A DNA stretch of 64,000 nt from Mytilisepta virgata. Taxonomy: Eukaryota > Mollusca > Bivalvia > Mytilida > Mytilidae. Under the pieces are notes generated by a model. That model made no database searches. It was not told where the DNA came from and saw only the letters and a list, made by a program, of their open reading frames with translations. This document shows, piece after piece, positions 57,901-59,626 of this stretch. The stretch is from contig CM051521.1 of the NCBI GenBank assembly GCA_028015205.1, positions 128,596,614 to 128,660,613 on the forward strand, in the 5' to 3' direction. Every line of letters begins with the position of its first letter. Within the stretch, counting starts at the first letter, position 1. The translations under genes and the position numbers were made by a program.

Positions 57901-59626
57901 TAATTTTACCCAGTTCAAATTATTTGTCTGGGGATAGGTAAGACAGTTTTAGCACTCTTTCTTTTAGTACATTCTAACATGATCTGCCCATATTTTATCT
58001 TCATTTAGGTATCAAATCTAGGAAAGATTCAATAAATATTTAACTAAAGTGACAATCCAGATGAACCATGATTTGTGGAACTTTACAAATGGGTCAAAAT
58101 AGTAGCTCTGTTATGGCAAATAATCTAAATAAATACATAACAGTAAGCCCTTATACTGGTCATTTCAAAAGACTTTGTTCAGCCAAAGTGAATTGCAGAG
58201 GTACATATACCAGTATATACTTTTGTCTAAAAGTTTTATTCATTATAATTGGCATAAAGGAAAATACATCAGCGGCTAAGTCTTCTGAAATGTCATATAA
58301 TTCACTTTTTGTTACTGGTACTGAATAAATACATTGCTTTACCCAGTATTTTGCTACACAATTACATATAAGAAGATCGACCATAAGAGTTACATGTTTG
58401 CAGCCATAGATTGTGACAGAACCTAAAAAAAATTAAAAGGTGTCCAACTTTAAAAAACAGATGGCATATCATTAGCTACAATAATGTAGCTCATGGACAA
58501 CTTTTGACTCAGCAGGTCAAAAGTTGTCACAGGAGCTTAACATAATTTATTGTAGCTAGCATATCATGGGCATGAACGAAAGAACTATAAAAACATAAAT
58601 CGGTCAGGTAGAAATTTTGAGGCCAAACAGTCGCATGTTTTACGTATAGACTATAGTACTATTAATGTAGAAACCAAGGAGAAATCATTTATTTGAATGA
58701 GAAATTTTACTTCATCATGCACTGACACTGGCACAAGTGTTTCTACTTGTTTCTAATTTTGTTAAATTGTTTAGATTAATTAAACATCTTCAATTTTTGG
58801 ATTAAAAGTGATTACTAACGATCCATGATGATCAATTTGCATAAACCCCAGTTTCATTCGAAGGTAGAAACAAGTTGTTTGGATTTAGTTTACATTCCTC
58901 CACCAAACAAACAACGCATGCGTAAAGCATTTACTTGATAAAGATGAAAACATTGTCCTGAAAATTATCGTAGGATCAAACGTTTATCTGAGGTCTAAAT
59001 TGATTCTTCTGTATATCTTTAGACTTTTCCTTCATTCACATTGTTAGGTATCGCACATGTAGCAGATGACAATTTGATAAAGGTTGGCAGGAATGGAACG
59101 GAATTACCTGAAGTCAAATCTGTATAAAAAAGACATTATTTTAAGGTTCACTTTACATTTCCAAAACCTTTACTACTTGATTAAAGTATATTGTAATACA
59201 AATTCGCGATCAAAACATGAATAGGCCTACTACTACTAGTAACACAGAAAAAATATATGCCCCCCTCCTCTTCCTTACATATTTTTTTGAAACAAGTGCC
59301 TGTGATTAGTAATATGGAACAATCTCTACTACAGACCTGGGGGGGGGGGGGGTAACTTCCTATATAGCAATAAATAAATAAATATGGACGTGTAGCTGGA
59401 ATGGGTCTACTTTTTGAAAAATCAATTCAAAGTACATGACTGGGTAGGATATAAACATGATAAAGCCTCACTGTCGAGACACCTCAGTTCCTAAAATGTA
59501 TTTTTTAGAATTTAAATACCTTAATCAGCTGTTATTCAGTGTGAATTGTCTAGTCTCTTGGGTGAAAGATGCAATAAAATAAGTCGTAACTGAAACAATA
59601 TAACTTACCTAATTTTGTTCAATCAT
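596..59626 (-). CDS. KATNIP: KATNIP (katanin-interacting protein) gene, whole locus
   Basis: This is a spliced gene whose product in vertebrates binds katanin, localises to basal bodies and ciliary axonemes, and when mutated causes Joubert syndrome 26 (family knowledge). I assembled 37 coding exons with consistent GT/AG ends and phases plus a tentative start exon; together they give 6,807 nt ending in TAA. Diagnostic segments are an N-terminal YVNGAN stretch, acidic and basic linkers, and four repeats of a module carrying TWGD-x(2)-YVGLTG followed by WNYNK (DUF4457-like, residues about 583-730, 1590-1740, 1820-1960, 2014-2150). The C-terminus has VDDLLVYNG and YHTILFT. The central region (about 690-1480) is long, low-complexity and poorly conserved, and accounts for the extra length over the human protein. 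The family call is confident; the first exon and exact length are less so. Recognition rests on memory of the human protein, not on an alignment. Confidence 0.93.
846..1326. other. last KATNIP intron, unremarkable
   Basis: AT-rich intron with one short (CA)n run near 1,160. I see no gene or repeat structure. Confidence 0.6.
1327..1487 (-). CDS. KATNIP: KATNIP exon, VDDLLVYNG segment
   Basis: The sequence reads LLVDDLLVYNG...YHTILFTDN...EKHTVI, the conserved C-terminal end of the fourth TWGD/WNY module. It starts in phase 0 and ends in phase 2 at a strong GTAAGG donor. An intron of 8.9 kb full of repeats separates it from the previous exon. Confidence 0.92.
1540..2260 (-). repeat. family A remnant with ~135-bp tandem units
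   Basis: Opens with the reverse of the family-A end (CATCACTTGGTGTCC ... GTTAACTTTTCACA), followed by four or five degenerate units carrying GGCCAAATGGAAC and CCCGATTGG-CAACAAA. It closes with ATCGCTCATTCAAGATGGCC. Confidence 0.6.
2273..2520 (+). repeat. interspersed repeat E, copy 1
   Basis: About 245 bp (AAAGTGGAACTAAAACGC ... CCGGAAATGACGTACAGTGCGG) recurs in inverted orientation at 8,735-8,955. Confidence 0.65.
3348..3835 (+). repeat. family A element, short copy
   Basis: Starts with the hairpin GAGGCTCTCAAGAGCCT and ATCGCTCACCTGG and ends at ACGGACACCAAGTGATGG ... AAAAGCTCACAT. The internal array is reduced to one unit. Confidence 0.7.
3880..4780 (+). repeat. family A internal tandem units
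   Basis: Successive degenerate units contain CCCCTATGTTCTATTTTTAG, GGCCATGTTTTT, AGGATACCCTAAGGAACAAT and GTAGTTTCAGAGGAGAAG. Spacing is very roughly 150-320 bp. Neither terminus is present. Confidence 0.65.
4781..6097 (+). mobile_element. family A element, full-length-like copy
   Basis: The left hairpin GAGGCTCCCAGGAGCCTG and ATCGCTCACCTGG is matched at the right by AGCTCACATGGACC-TTT-GGTCCAGGTGAGCT (6,067-6,097), a near-perfect hairpin. Two internal units share CTCCTACATGGG and TGCAATTTACCCCTATG. A (GAC)n tract lies at about 6,010-6,050 next to the right end. Confidence 0.75.
6296..6432 (+). other. coding-like fragment inside the foldback element
   Basis: From a TTATACAG site the plus strand reads VTKEVPSYATTVSSTPDIPY, then ARPNSGGSVLSSPAKVAY, before TAA. 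Its composition is more balanced than the surroundings. I do not recognise the peptide; it may be a captured exon piece or chance. Confidence 0.25.
6687..8734. other. AT-rich intron, no structure seen
   Basis: Part of the 8.9-kb intron before the VDDLLVYNG exon. I see no exon, element boundary or array here. Confidence 0.5.
8735..8955 (-). repeat. interspersed repeat E, copy 2
   Basis: Inverted copy of 2,273-2,520, sharing GCGTTTTAGTTCCACTTTA and CGCACAGTACGTCACTTCCGG. It is followed by the tail of a family A element. Confidence 0.6.
8956..9124 (-). repeat. family A terminal fragment
   Basis: Ends in AGGTGAGCGATACAGGCTC and a degraded GAGCTTCTAGTTTTA, the reverse of the family-A left end. 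The core is missing. Confidence 0.55.
9208..10200 (+). mobile_element. family B element, copy 1 (~145-bp tandem core)
   Basis: The left end AGAGTGGACACAC...ATGTCTCGCC is followed by six units, each containing ATTGAGGTCAAGGTC, at 9,301, 9,439, 9,583, 9,730, 9,877 and about 10,044. The right end carries CTATGTCTCGCCTGCGACGA. Units diverge from those of copies 2 and 3. Confidence 0.7.
10391..10492 (-). CDS. KATNIP: KATNIP exon, fourth WNY motif
   Basis: This 34-codon exon is phase 0 at both ends and contains VYVIFDQP followed by MIKLWNYSKTPSRGAKDF, the WNY-K motif of module 4. The donor is GCT|GTAAGT and the acceptor TTTACAG. Confidence 0.94.
10556..10668. repeat. palindromic MITE, family G copy 1
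   Basis: Arms GAAAATATACAATTTATTTG and CAAATAAATTGCATATTTTC surround AGGAGCCTTAGAAACAGGTAG. Confidence 0.6.
11046..11175. repeat. palindromic MITE, family G copy 2
   Basis: Diverged direct copy of 10,556-10,668, sharing GGAGGAGTCTTAGAAACAAG and TCTGTTTCGAGGCAA. Confidence 0.55.
11365..11504 (-). CDS. KATNIP: KATNIP exon, module 4 middle
   Basis: This exon encodes IAAYPDSVNVLEGN...DGVNDTLDGTHMWVAPILPG, the linker between the TWGD and WNY halves of module 4. Two bases complete a split Asn codon; the end is phase 0 with a GTAAGT donor. Confidence 0.94.
11678..11788 (-). CDS. KATNIP: KATNIP exon, fourth TWGD motif
   Basis: This exon encodes IYQLQLITTWGDPYYVGLNG...FYDAQHNRIDLTES. I chose the acceptor AAG at 11,789-11,791 rather than the nearer CAG 11 nt inside, because only the former keeps phase with the upstream exon and adds the plausible FIYQ junction. 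Confidence 0.88.
12029..12539. mobile_element. pogo/Tigger-like MITE
   Basis: Terminal inverted repeats CAGTGGAACCTC and (reverse) CAGTGGAACTCC are flanked by TA on both sides. The interior contains several GGCCGGTTT repeats. A CAGTGGAAC-type terminus with TA duplication is typical of pogo/Tigger non-autonomous elements. Confidence 0.75.
12892..12953 (-). CDS. KATNIP: KATNIP exon, SFTTDEAS segment
   Basis: This short exon encodes KSFTTDEASQEYENVQMPCG just before module 4. Three GT dinucleotides spaced 3 nt apart sit at its 3' end, all in the same phase. I chose the last (GTATCC), which gives PCGF-IYQ at the junction. Confidence 0.85.
13484..13605 (+). repeat. interspersed repeat F, copy 1 (internally shortened)
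   Basis: Shares GTGATCAAGGCCATATTGGT and CCCCTTTTGACAGCTCA with 17,130-17,335, with roughly 70-80 bp missing from the middle. Confidence 0.55.
14903..15075 (-). CDS. KATNIP: KATNIP exon, VTIDGKPVSPPEG segment
   Basis: This exon encodes ARIVHVTIDGKPVSPPEGYL followed by RKGPGVCHFDFAQEI, the conserved C-terminal strands of module 3, then a Pro/Ala linker. It is phase 0 in and phase 2 out, with an AGCAG|GTATAT donor. Confidence 0.94.
15076..15739. other. KATNIP intron, no structure seen
   Basis: AT-rich with a poly-A run near 15,460. No exon or element recognised. Confidence 0.5.
15740..15905 (-). CDS. KATNIP: KATNIP exon, third WNY motif
   Basis: This exon encodes VIDNTNITMSDEHMWMIPFT and then SGLRVWNYNKSREDTYRG. 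The HMW and WNYNK motifs mark the second half of module 3. The donor is GTATGT and the acceptor TTTTCAG. Confidence 0.95.
15906..16783. other. KATNIP intron, no structure seen
   Basis: AT-rich; nothing recognised. Confidence 0.5.
16784..16961 (-). CDS. KATNIP: KATNIP exon, third TWGD motif
   Basis: This exon encodes LMLNFTATWGDMHYLGLTG...VVGKDGEALPV, the first half of module 3. The ends are split Lys codons on both sides, with an AA|GTTAGT donor. Confidence 0.95.
17130..17335 (+). repeat. interspersed repeat F, copy 2
   Basis: Contains TTGATCAAGACCATATTGGT, CGAAACGTTGAGT and GCCCCTTTTGACAGCTCACC, matching copy 1 at both ends. Confidence 0.55.
17892..18006 (-). CDS. KATNIP: KATNIP exon, ERPFTRAV linker
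   Basis: The first part, ERPFTRAVGNIDGS...PLPPRP, is a proline-rich linker; the end, EGDIIVFKGK, is the first strand of module 3. Splicing joins it in frame to the TWGD exon. Confidence 0.92.
18237..18377 (-). CDS. KATNIP: KATNIP exon, TILFTTDENILEA segment
   Basis: This 47-codon exon is phase 0 at both ends. TILFTTDENILEAVS is strongly conserved in the family; an acidic stretch (DSDEPDDVPFERP) follows. The donor is GAT|GTAAGA. Confidence 0.94.
19036..19222 (-). repeat. interspersed repeat D, copy 1
   Basis: Contains GCCGTCCATTTTGCTGAACT, GACCCATTGGTAGC and TGCTCTTTGGTCGGGTTGTT; the inverted copy is at 37,489-37,670. Confidence 0.65.
19264..19401 (-). CDS. KATNIP: KATNIP exon, NYNKSRIHSYRG segment
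   Basis: This exon opens with NYNKSRIHSYRGAKDVIV, completing the WNYNK motif whose W is the last codon of the upstream exon. It continues with EIFKGEIERACG. It is phase 0 at both ends. Confidence 0.96.
19519..19586. repeat. 34-bp tandem duplication across a splice donor
   Basis: Two 34-bp units (19,519-19,552 and 19,553-19,586) differ at one base. Each carries the last 13 exon bases, the GTAAGT donor and the start of the intron of the KATNIP exon at 19,574-19,771. Confidence 0.9.
19574..19771 (-). CDS. KATNIP: KATNIP exon, DGVNRTRDDVHMWLAPF segment
   Basis: This 66-codon exon contains ITADPSDINVL, DPRVVTN, DGVNRTRDD and HMWLAPFTEG and ends ...LMRIW. It is one of the best conserved parts of the family. 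A 34-bp tandem duplication spans its donor, so a second identical donor lies 34 nt downstream. Confidence 0.95.
20166..20310 (-). CDS. KATNIP: KATNIP exon, second TWGD motif
   Basis: This exon encodes DEDFIIPELPYGKNLVIDVI and STWGDRHYVGLTGIQIFSS, the first half of module 2 and a family signature. One base completes a Gly codon at the start; the end is phase 0. Confidence 0.96.
20656..20764 (-). CDS. KATNIP: KATNIP exon, acidic linker before module 2
   Basis: This exon encodes DSLDEYLNLPKK and EEEDIVDAILNEVPG. The phases match both neighbours through split Asp and Gly codons, and the donor is GTAAGA. Confidence 0.92.
20765..21672. other. KATNIP intron, no structure seen
   Basis: AT-rich; nothing recognised. 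The neighbouring introns 19,772-20,165 and 20,311-20,655 are equally plain. Confidence 0.5.
21673..21831 (-). CDS. KATNIP: KATNIP exon, RSKWRENQKKNLEESW segment
   Basis: A basic, probably helical segment (MQKIKENRSKWRENQKK) is followed by LEESWGSLTMFDRQQKGRL. The TTTCAG acceptor and GTATTT donor agree in phase. Confidence 0.9.
21896..21966. repeat. palindromic MITE, family G-like
   Basis: Arms TGTTGGAAAATATAAAATTT and AATTGTTTATGTATTTTCCT face each other and resemble the arms at 10,556-10,668. Confidence 0.4.
22092..22222. repeat. palindromic MITE
   Basis: GCAATTTATCAGTGTATAAA ... TCACTCACAAAC faces GTTTGTGAGTGACCTGGTCT ... CAATAAATTGC. It is a single imperfect hairpin of about 130 bp in an intron. 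Confidence 0.65.
22727..22773 (-). CDS. KATNIP: KATNIP short exon, KSDLKTVFDREKEKQ
   Basis: This 47-nt exon has strong ends (TTTTGCAG acceptor, GTAAAC donor) and in-phase junctions with both neighbours. The sequence is charged and coil-like. Confidence 0.85.
23039..23192 (-). CDS. KATNIP: KATNIP exon, ELAMWPKPPG segment
   Basis: This exon encodes PFENPPSSRQEQRTPVN and ends DIDMLIDEELAMWPKPPG. The donor is GTTTGT and the acceptor TTTACAG. The sequence is mostly disordered except for the acidic/aromatic end. Confidence 0.88.
23363..23790 (-). mobile_element. retroposon (SINE-like) with perfect 16-bp target duplication
   Basis: GTTTTTAAAGCTGATT occurs at 23,363-23,378 and 23,775-23,790. Between them lies a 396-bp insert whose minus strand ends in (AATC)n, preceded by the complement of TTGCTTAACGTCCAG. 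A long duplication plus a simple-repeat tail indicates target-primed reverse transcription. No tRNA-like promoter was recognised. Confidence 0.8.
24237..24298 (-). CDS. KATNIP: KATNIP exon, TPSWLNNEDLP segment
   Basis: This exon encodes QQDQSKKKGTPSWLNNEDLP, a short possible docking segment. The ends are TTTTCAG and GTATAT, and phase is continuous. Confidence 0.87.
24299..25184. other. KATNIP intron, no structure seen
   Basis: AT-rich; nothing recognised. Confidence 0.5.
25185..25418 (-). CDS. KATNIP: KATNIP exon, Ser/Gln-rich region
   Basis: The 77 codons are rich in Ser, Gln, Asp and Pro and end EDDIPMIQKLQQLTQR. The CACAG acceptor and AGAG|GTATGC donor give continuous phase. No domain is recognised. 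Confidence 0.85.
25986..26590 (+). repeat. family C element, degenerate copy
   Basis: Starts near GTGAGCAAAGCTATAAAATG and ATCCCCCAC, and has repeated AATGGCAAAGTC units and GAGTTG-G motifs about 180 bp apart. The right end is eroded (CAGACAAACAGACAG). Confidence 0.55.
26722..26842 (-). CDS. KATNIP: KATNIP exon, basic region
   Basis: This exon encodes ESKLPGRHKGSKTPRKSKRM and then ETELKQLSD. The KTPRKSKR run could be a nuclear or microtubule-binding basic patch (inference). It uses a GTTTGT donor. Confidence 0.85.
28129..28272. repeat. palindromic MITE
   Basis: Arms contain TAATCAGTCATG and AACCCTCAGGTTCACATTTTC, mirrored by GAAAATGTGAACCCTCAGG and CATGACTGATTA. The centre is CATCAGAAACTTGGCAAGCC. 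Confidence 0.75.
28273..29561. other. KATNIP intron, no structure seen
   Basis: AT-rich; nothing recognised. Confidence 0.45.
29562..30755 (-). CDS. KATNIP: KATNIP giant exon with TPRG-type peptide repeats
   Basis: This open exon of 397 codons joins in phase to the exon ending ...EEINK upstream (giving GTSMSLGPGWWLRN) and to ...DESKLPGRH downstream. Its first third contains about eight tandem copies of a 14-15-residue unit of the form GLYQS-[ND]-[AV]-DTP-(P)-RTPR (genomic about 30,370-30,660). The rest is Ser/Asn/Gln-rich and ends DPTVFWVNMGSQS. I recognise no domain. Together with the preceding exon it explains why the protein is much longer than its vertebrate counterpart. The opposite-strand open frame over the repeats is a shadow of the minisatellite. 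Confidence 0.85.
30370..30660 (-). repeat. coding minisatellite (42-45-bp units)
   Basis: About seven units with core GGTGTCCTTGGTGT (plus strand) and ACTTTGATACAGTCCCC encode the GLYQS-x-x-DTPRTPR peptide repeats. Unit lengths vary by whole codons, keeping frame. Confidence 0.85.
31940..32290 (+). repeat. old family B units
   Basis: Degenerate AAAATGAGGTCAAGGCC and ACCAAATATTACTGAACTGG segments resemble family B cores and abut the well-preserved copy 2. Confidence 0.45.
32302..34083 (+). mobile_element. family B element, copy 2, interrupted by a family C insertion
   Basis: Left end AGAGTGGACACACAAAAATG and TCTCGCCTG, then about six units of about 146 bp (CCATGAAAATGAGGTCAAGG ... CTTACAATCC ... 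GTAGACCTATTGCATACAG). The right end has CTTTCTGCAACTTAAGTCGC, AGGCTGGACA. Copy 3 at 44,348 supplies the uninterrupted arrangement, showing the insert at about 33,422-34,000. Confidence 0.8.
33422..34000 (+). mobile_element. family C element nested in family B copy 2
   Basis: Ends are GTGAGCACGCTCAC-ATACCCCACG and CGCGTGGGGTATAAT. Two units of about 180 bp share GGCGTAACTC, TTTCCTGTCGATATGCACA and GGTTTGAGAGGAGTTGCGAT, followed by ACGGACGGATGGACGGG. Confidence 0.75.
34084..35820. other. KATNIP intron with a poly-C tract
   Basis: No exon fits here. A C run of over 20 bases lies at about 35,005-35,026. The stretch 34,420-35,240 is less AT-rich than its surroundings but shows no supported coding exon. 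Confidence 0.4.
35820..36160 (+). repeat. family C-like tandem pair
   Basis: Two units of about 180 bp share TTTCTAAAAATGAAATATAT, CACACCT-TGCATTA and GGTTAATGCACAGAGAAAGT, then TTCATCAAATT and a GAGCAGTTGAGGATAGAAG motif. Confidence 0.6.
36768..37350 (-). CDS. KATNIP: KATNIP exon, end of module 1 plus Ser/Pro linker
   Basis: This exon starts DLDIGVRHARIFLGGELIFD and continues DKGCGNQVFDYGYIISLSD, the conserved end of module 1. A disordered Ser/Pro/Thr/Asn-rich tail with basic repeats (SRSDRP, SRSDHIAS) follows. The donor GTTGGT is weak but in phase. Confidence 0.92.
37489..37670 (+). repeat. interspersed repeat D, copy 2
   Basis: Contains AGAGACAACAACCAGACC, AGAGCAGAAAACAGCTCAAG and AGTTCAGCAAAATGGACGG. 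I recall this type as abundant in mussel genomes (memory, not searched). No target duplication seen. Confidence 0.65.
37783..37917 (-). CDS. KATNIP: KATNIP exon, first WNYNK motif
   Basis: The 45 codons encode TNKDRNMWCCRYRKGIPVEI...RVKIWNYNKSIQ, the second half of module 1. It is phase 0 at both ends with a GTAAGT donor. Confidence 0.94.
37918..38892. other. KATNIP intron, no structure seen
   Basis: AT-rich; nothing recognised. The next intron (39,112-39,696) is also plain. Confidence 0.5.
38893..39111 (-). CDS. KATNIP: KATNIP exon, first TWGD-like motif
   Basis: This exon encodes MTEINIELVSTWGNKELVG, then LTELQFFDKNKKLIPVQ and DNRNLMDVIFNGKTK. It is the first half of module 1; the TWGD motif is TWGN here. 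It is phase 0 at both ends. Confidence 0.93.
39697..39832 (-). CDS. KATNIP: KATNIP exon, QQKKLMTVLSNIE segment
   Basis: A helical start (QQKKLMTVLSNIETS) is followed by a Pro/Lys/Thr linker. It has an ACACAG acceptor and GTTTGT donor and is in phase with both neighbours. Confidence 0.87.
40419..41026 (+). mobile_element. family C element, best-preserved copy
   Basis: The left hairpin GTGAGCAAAGCTCAC and GATACCCCCGC are matched by GCGGGGGTATAAT at the right. Three units of about 178 bp contain GGCAAAGTCCATGTTTTGG, ATAGGAGGTGCAC and CATTCAGTGGTTTAGGAGGA. A (GGAC)n tract precedes the right end. Confidence 0.8.
41063..41328 (-). CDS. KATNIP: KATNIP exon, basic/Ser-rich region
   Basis: The 88 codons begin KQRPSSLNPQRRSLEARH and end in a helical NDKLSEIMKKVLLMQP. 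The donor is AAA|GTAATT. It is rich in Arg, Lys and Ser and probably disordered. Confidence 0.87.
41880..42046 (-). CDS. KATNIP: KATNIP exon, RPLSANRR segment
   Basis: This exon encodes IPSRSKQERPLSANRRQQAE and then EEASAVLAALKAENEKA. The ERPLSA-[NT]-R and ASAVL-A-[LI]-[KQ]-[AV]-EN pattern is one I recall from vertebrate KATNIP, so it anchors the N-terminal half of the model. The donor is GTAAGT. Confidence 0.9.
42381..42545. repeat. palindromic MITE
   Basis: A 28-bp arm ATTAAAATGGATGTTGGAGG... faces its inverted copy ending ...CACATTCATTTTAAT, with a few mismatches. Confidence 0.6.
43396..43525. repeat. palindromic MITE
   Basis: GATTCTCCTTCAATTTACTC and GTGAGTTATGGAATTT face AAATTTCATAACTCACTC and TGAAGGAGAATC; the centre holds CTAACACGCTCGC. 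Confidence 0.65.
43648..43785 (-). CDS. KATNIP: KATNIP exon, NLSAARKKD segment
   Basis: This exon encodes VQHNLSAARKKDIDDNTDHR, then PVPASPRGQRSKPASVLQA. The NLSA-[AK]-RK motif is recalled from the vertebrate protein. Both junctions are in phase and the donor is GTAAGA. Confidence 0.88.
44014..44179 (-). CDS. KATNIP: KATNIP exon, acidic region
   Basis: This exon encodes EEEMSDRESPIPEEDEDIEE and then DTIVLELAVPKQT. The TIVLEL core is conserved-looking. The acceptor TTTAAAG has a weak pyrimidine tract, so the 5' edge is slightly less certain; the donor GTGAGT is good. Confidence 0.84.
44348..45519 (+). mobile_element. family B element, copy 3
   Basis: Left end AGAGTAGACACACAAAAATG. Five core units have ATGAGGTCAAGGTCAGATG at 44,481, 44,613, 44,760, 44,907 and 45,054, so the period is 147 bp apart from one shortened unit. 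The right end is CTTTCTGCGACTAAAGTCGC, AGGCTCGACA, a small hairpin. Units are close to those of copy 2, 12 kb away in the same orientation. Confidence 0.8.
46160..46560 (+). mobile_element. possible LTR remnant
   Basis: A less repetitive block has TATATATATGGGTAC, then AACAGATCAGACCAGACATT about 35 bp on, and GCAACAGTGACGAGAAGAAT further down, resembling an LTR transcription start and the GACGAG region after an LTR. No partner LTR, gag or pol was seen. Confidence 0.25.
47092..47141. repeat. 25-bp perfect tandem duplication
   Basis: Two identical units of AAAATCTGGTGACTGTATAT plus CACAG in an intron. A 30-bp imperfect pair also occurs at about 46,040-46,100. Confidence 0.8.
47360..47425 (-). 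CDS. KATNIP: KATNIP short exon, 22 codons
   Basis: This exon encodes KLRQSLCMNASIRESLAKEV and is phase 0 at both ends. The donor TCA|GTAAGT and acceptor CATCAG are good. Confidence 0.86.
47660..48070 (+). repeat. family C element, divergent copy
   Basis: CACGTGAATCCGTG hairpin, then ATACCCCCACTC and, at the right, GAGTGGGGTATAAT. Two units share GCAAACAGGAAGTA-GTG and TTGAGAAAAGTGTGA. Confidence 0.65.
48089..48289 (-). CDS. KATNIP: KATNIP exon, SQYISDDDSDSDIE segment
   Basis: An acidic SQYISDDDSDSDIEID stretch is followed by a lysine-rich run (FKSSPKSKPDNIPKKKSK) and KLELSISDVK. It is phase 0 at both ends. A mirror open frame on the plus strand is a shadow. Confidence 0.88.
48634..49214. 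mobile_element. possible element with GCTTCTCAGGCC ends
   Basis: GCTTCTCAGGCC at 48,713-48,724 is inverted at 49,203-49,214. An 80-bp tandem copy of the left end begins at about 48,634. The right half is unusually GC- and CpG-rich. The minus strand from 48,902 reads MTECTLGELLESIKTIDVAA, then FGKFQGYTADAFIGRSKIEF, which I do not recognise. Confidence 0.4.
49240..50140. mobile_element. long-TIR (foldback-type) element
   Basis: Inverted arms of roughly 150 bp: left includes TATACACAGAAAAAAGTCC and ATCTAACTTGAGGAAGAC, right includes TTTTCCTCAAGTTAGATTTA and GACTTTTTTCTGTGTATAT. No coding capacity seen. Confidence 0.65.
50394..50452 (-). CDS. KATNIP: KATNIP short exon, YEDDFEDESEDEE segment
   Basis: This exon encodes MITGNYEDDFEDESEDEEL and is very acidic. 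Only 21 intronic bases separate its acceptor (TTGACAG) from a tRNA-derived SINE insertion. The donor is TTG|GTATGG, weak. Confidence 0.87.
50462..50748 (-). mobile_element. tRNA-derived SINE, copy 1
   Basis: The minus strand starts GGGGCCTCGGTGGCCGAGTG (A-box region) and has GAGTTCGAATCTCAC (B box). A conserved body (ACTCCGGCTTCCTCC, TAAAAACTGACTGCCACG) follows, then an AACTAAACAAACAAAAC tail. A perfect 12-bp target duplication GAAAAGTAAAGT flanks it (50,462-50,473; 50,737-50,748). The tRNA-like head resembles a class II (Leu/Ser-type) tRNA. Confidence 0.88.
51363..53064 (+). mobile_element. family A element with ~165-bp tandem core
   Basis: The left hairpin GAGGCTCTCAAGAGCCTG and right hairpin AGCTCACTTGACCC-TTT-GGGTCAGGTGAGCT (53,034-53,064) bracket five or six units marked by GGCCATCTTGGTT (51,484 to 52,121; spacing 143-169 bp). 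A different distal part has TTACCCCTATGTTCTATTTT. Translatable stretches in the units are by-products of the array. Confidence 0.85.
53347..53532 (-). CDS. KATNIP: KATNIP exon, NLEDLTAISHYEKQK segment
   Basis: This exon encodes VLNLEDLTAISHYEKQKIAE, then a basic stretch with ERRRNWSAGSVEIKTE. The RRNW/[VI]-E-[IL]-[KR]-TE pattern resembles the vertebrate N-terminal region. The junctions are in phase. Confidence 0.9.
53533..54148. other. KATNIP intron, no structure seen
   Basis: AT-rich; nothing recognised. Confidence 0.5.
54149..54336 (-). CDS. KATNIP: KATNIP exon, YVNGAN motif
   Basis: This exon encodes LLKRLRKKSKKQIDIERKEQ and then GFSIYVNGANTEMM, a highly recognisable N-terminal motif of KATNIP. 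The acceptor is TTTTATAG and the donor GGAG|GTAAAG. Confidence 0.95.
54820..54915. repeat. perfect 24-bp inverted repeat
   Basis: AGCAACAGCCTTGCCCAAAA plus AGAT at 54,820-54,843 is exactly mirrored at 54,892-54,915 around a 48-base loop. Confidence 0.9.
55546..55613 (-). CDS. KATNIP: KATNIP exon, YEEYLVLLQERN segment
   Basis: This exon encodes AEAMQEVLPGYEEYLVLLQE, ending in RN before the LLKRL exon, the conserved N-terminal helix. It contains an in-frame ATG that is a fallback start if no upstream coding exon exists. Confidence 0.93.
55897..55946 (-). CDS. KATNIP: KATNIP exon, YSRKKAPDDAGKRNLK
   Basis: This 50-nt basic exon has a CTTGCAG acceptor and GTATAT donor. It opens with two bases of a split codon, so at least one earlier coding exon is implied. 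Confidence 0.82.
56870..57112 (-). mobile_element. tRNA-derived SINE, copy 2
   Basis: Same family and orientation as 50,474-50,736: GGGGGCCTCGGTAGCCGAGT head, GAGTTCGAATCTCAC B box and TTGCCAATTTTGCTACCG body. The tail is truncated near TTTTCAGCACATTTGGC and no target duplication is apparent. Confidence 0.8.
57120..58460. other. KATNIP first large intron, no structure seen
   Basis: AT-rich; nothing recognised. Confidence 0.45.
58466..58567. repeat. palindromic element
   Basis: ATATCATTAGCTACAATAAT ... GACAACTTTTGAC faces GTCAAAAGTTGTC ... TTATTGTAGCTAGCATATCA, forming a hairpin of about 100 bp. Confidence 0.7.
58935..58957 (-). CDS. KATNIP: candidate KATNIP start exon (23 nt)
   Basis: On the minus strand a TTTTCAG acceptor, GACAATG and a CAA|GTAAAT donor bracket 23 nt. 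The ATG at 58,951-58,953 reads M-F-S-S-L-S and its phase-1 end matches the exon at 55,946 exactly, giving MFSSLSRYSRKKAPDD. The exon is tiny and the match could be chance, but no other nearby ATG in the correct phase was found. RNA evidence would decide. Confidence 0.35.
59108..59119 (-). other. possible 12-nt 5' UTR microexon of KATNIP
   Basis: Twelve bases lie between a TTATACAG acceptor and a strong CAG|GTAATT donor on the minus strand. It has no ATG. It may be an optional untranslated exon or a chance pair of splice-like sites. Confidence 0.2.
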
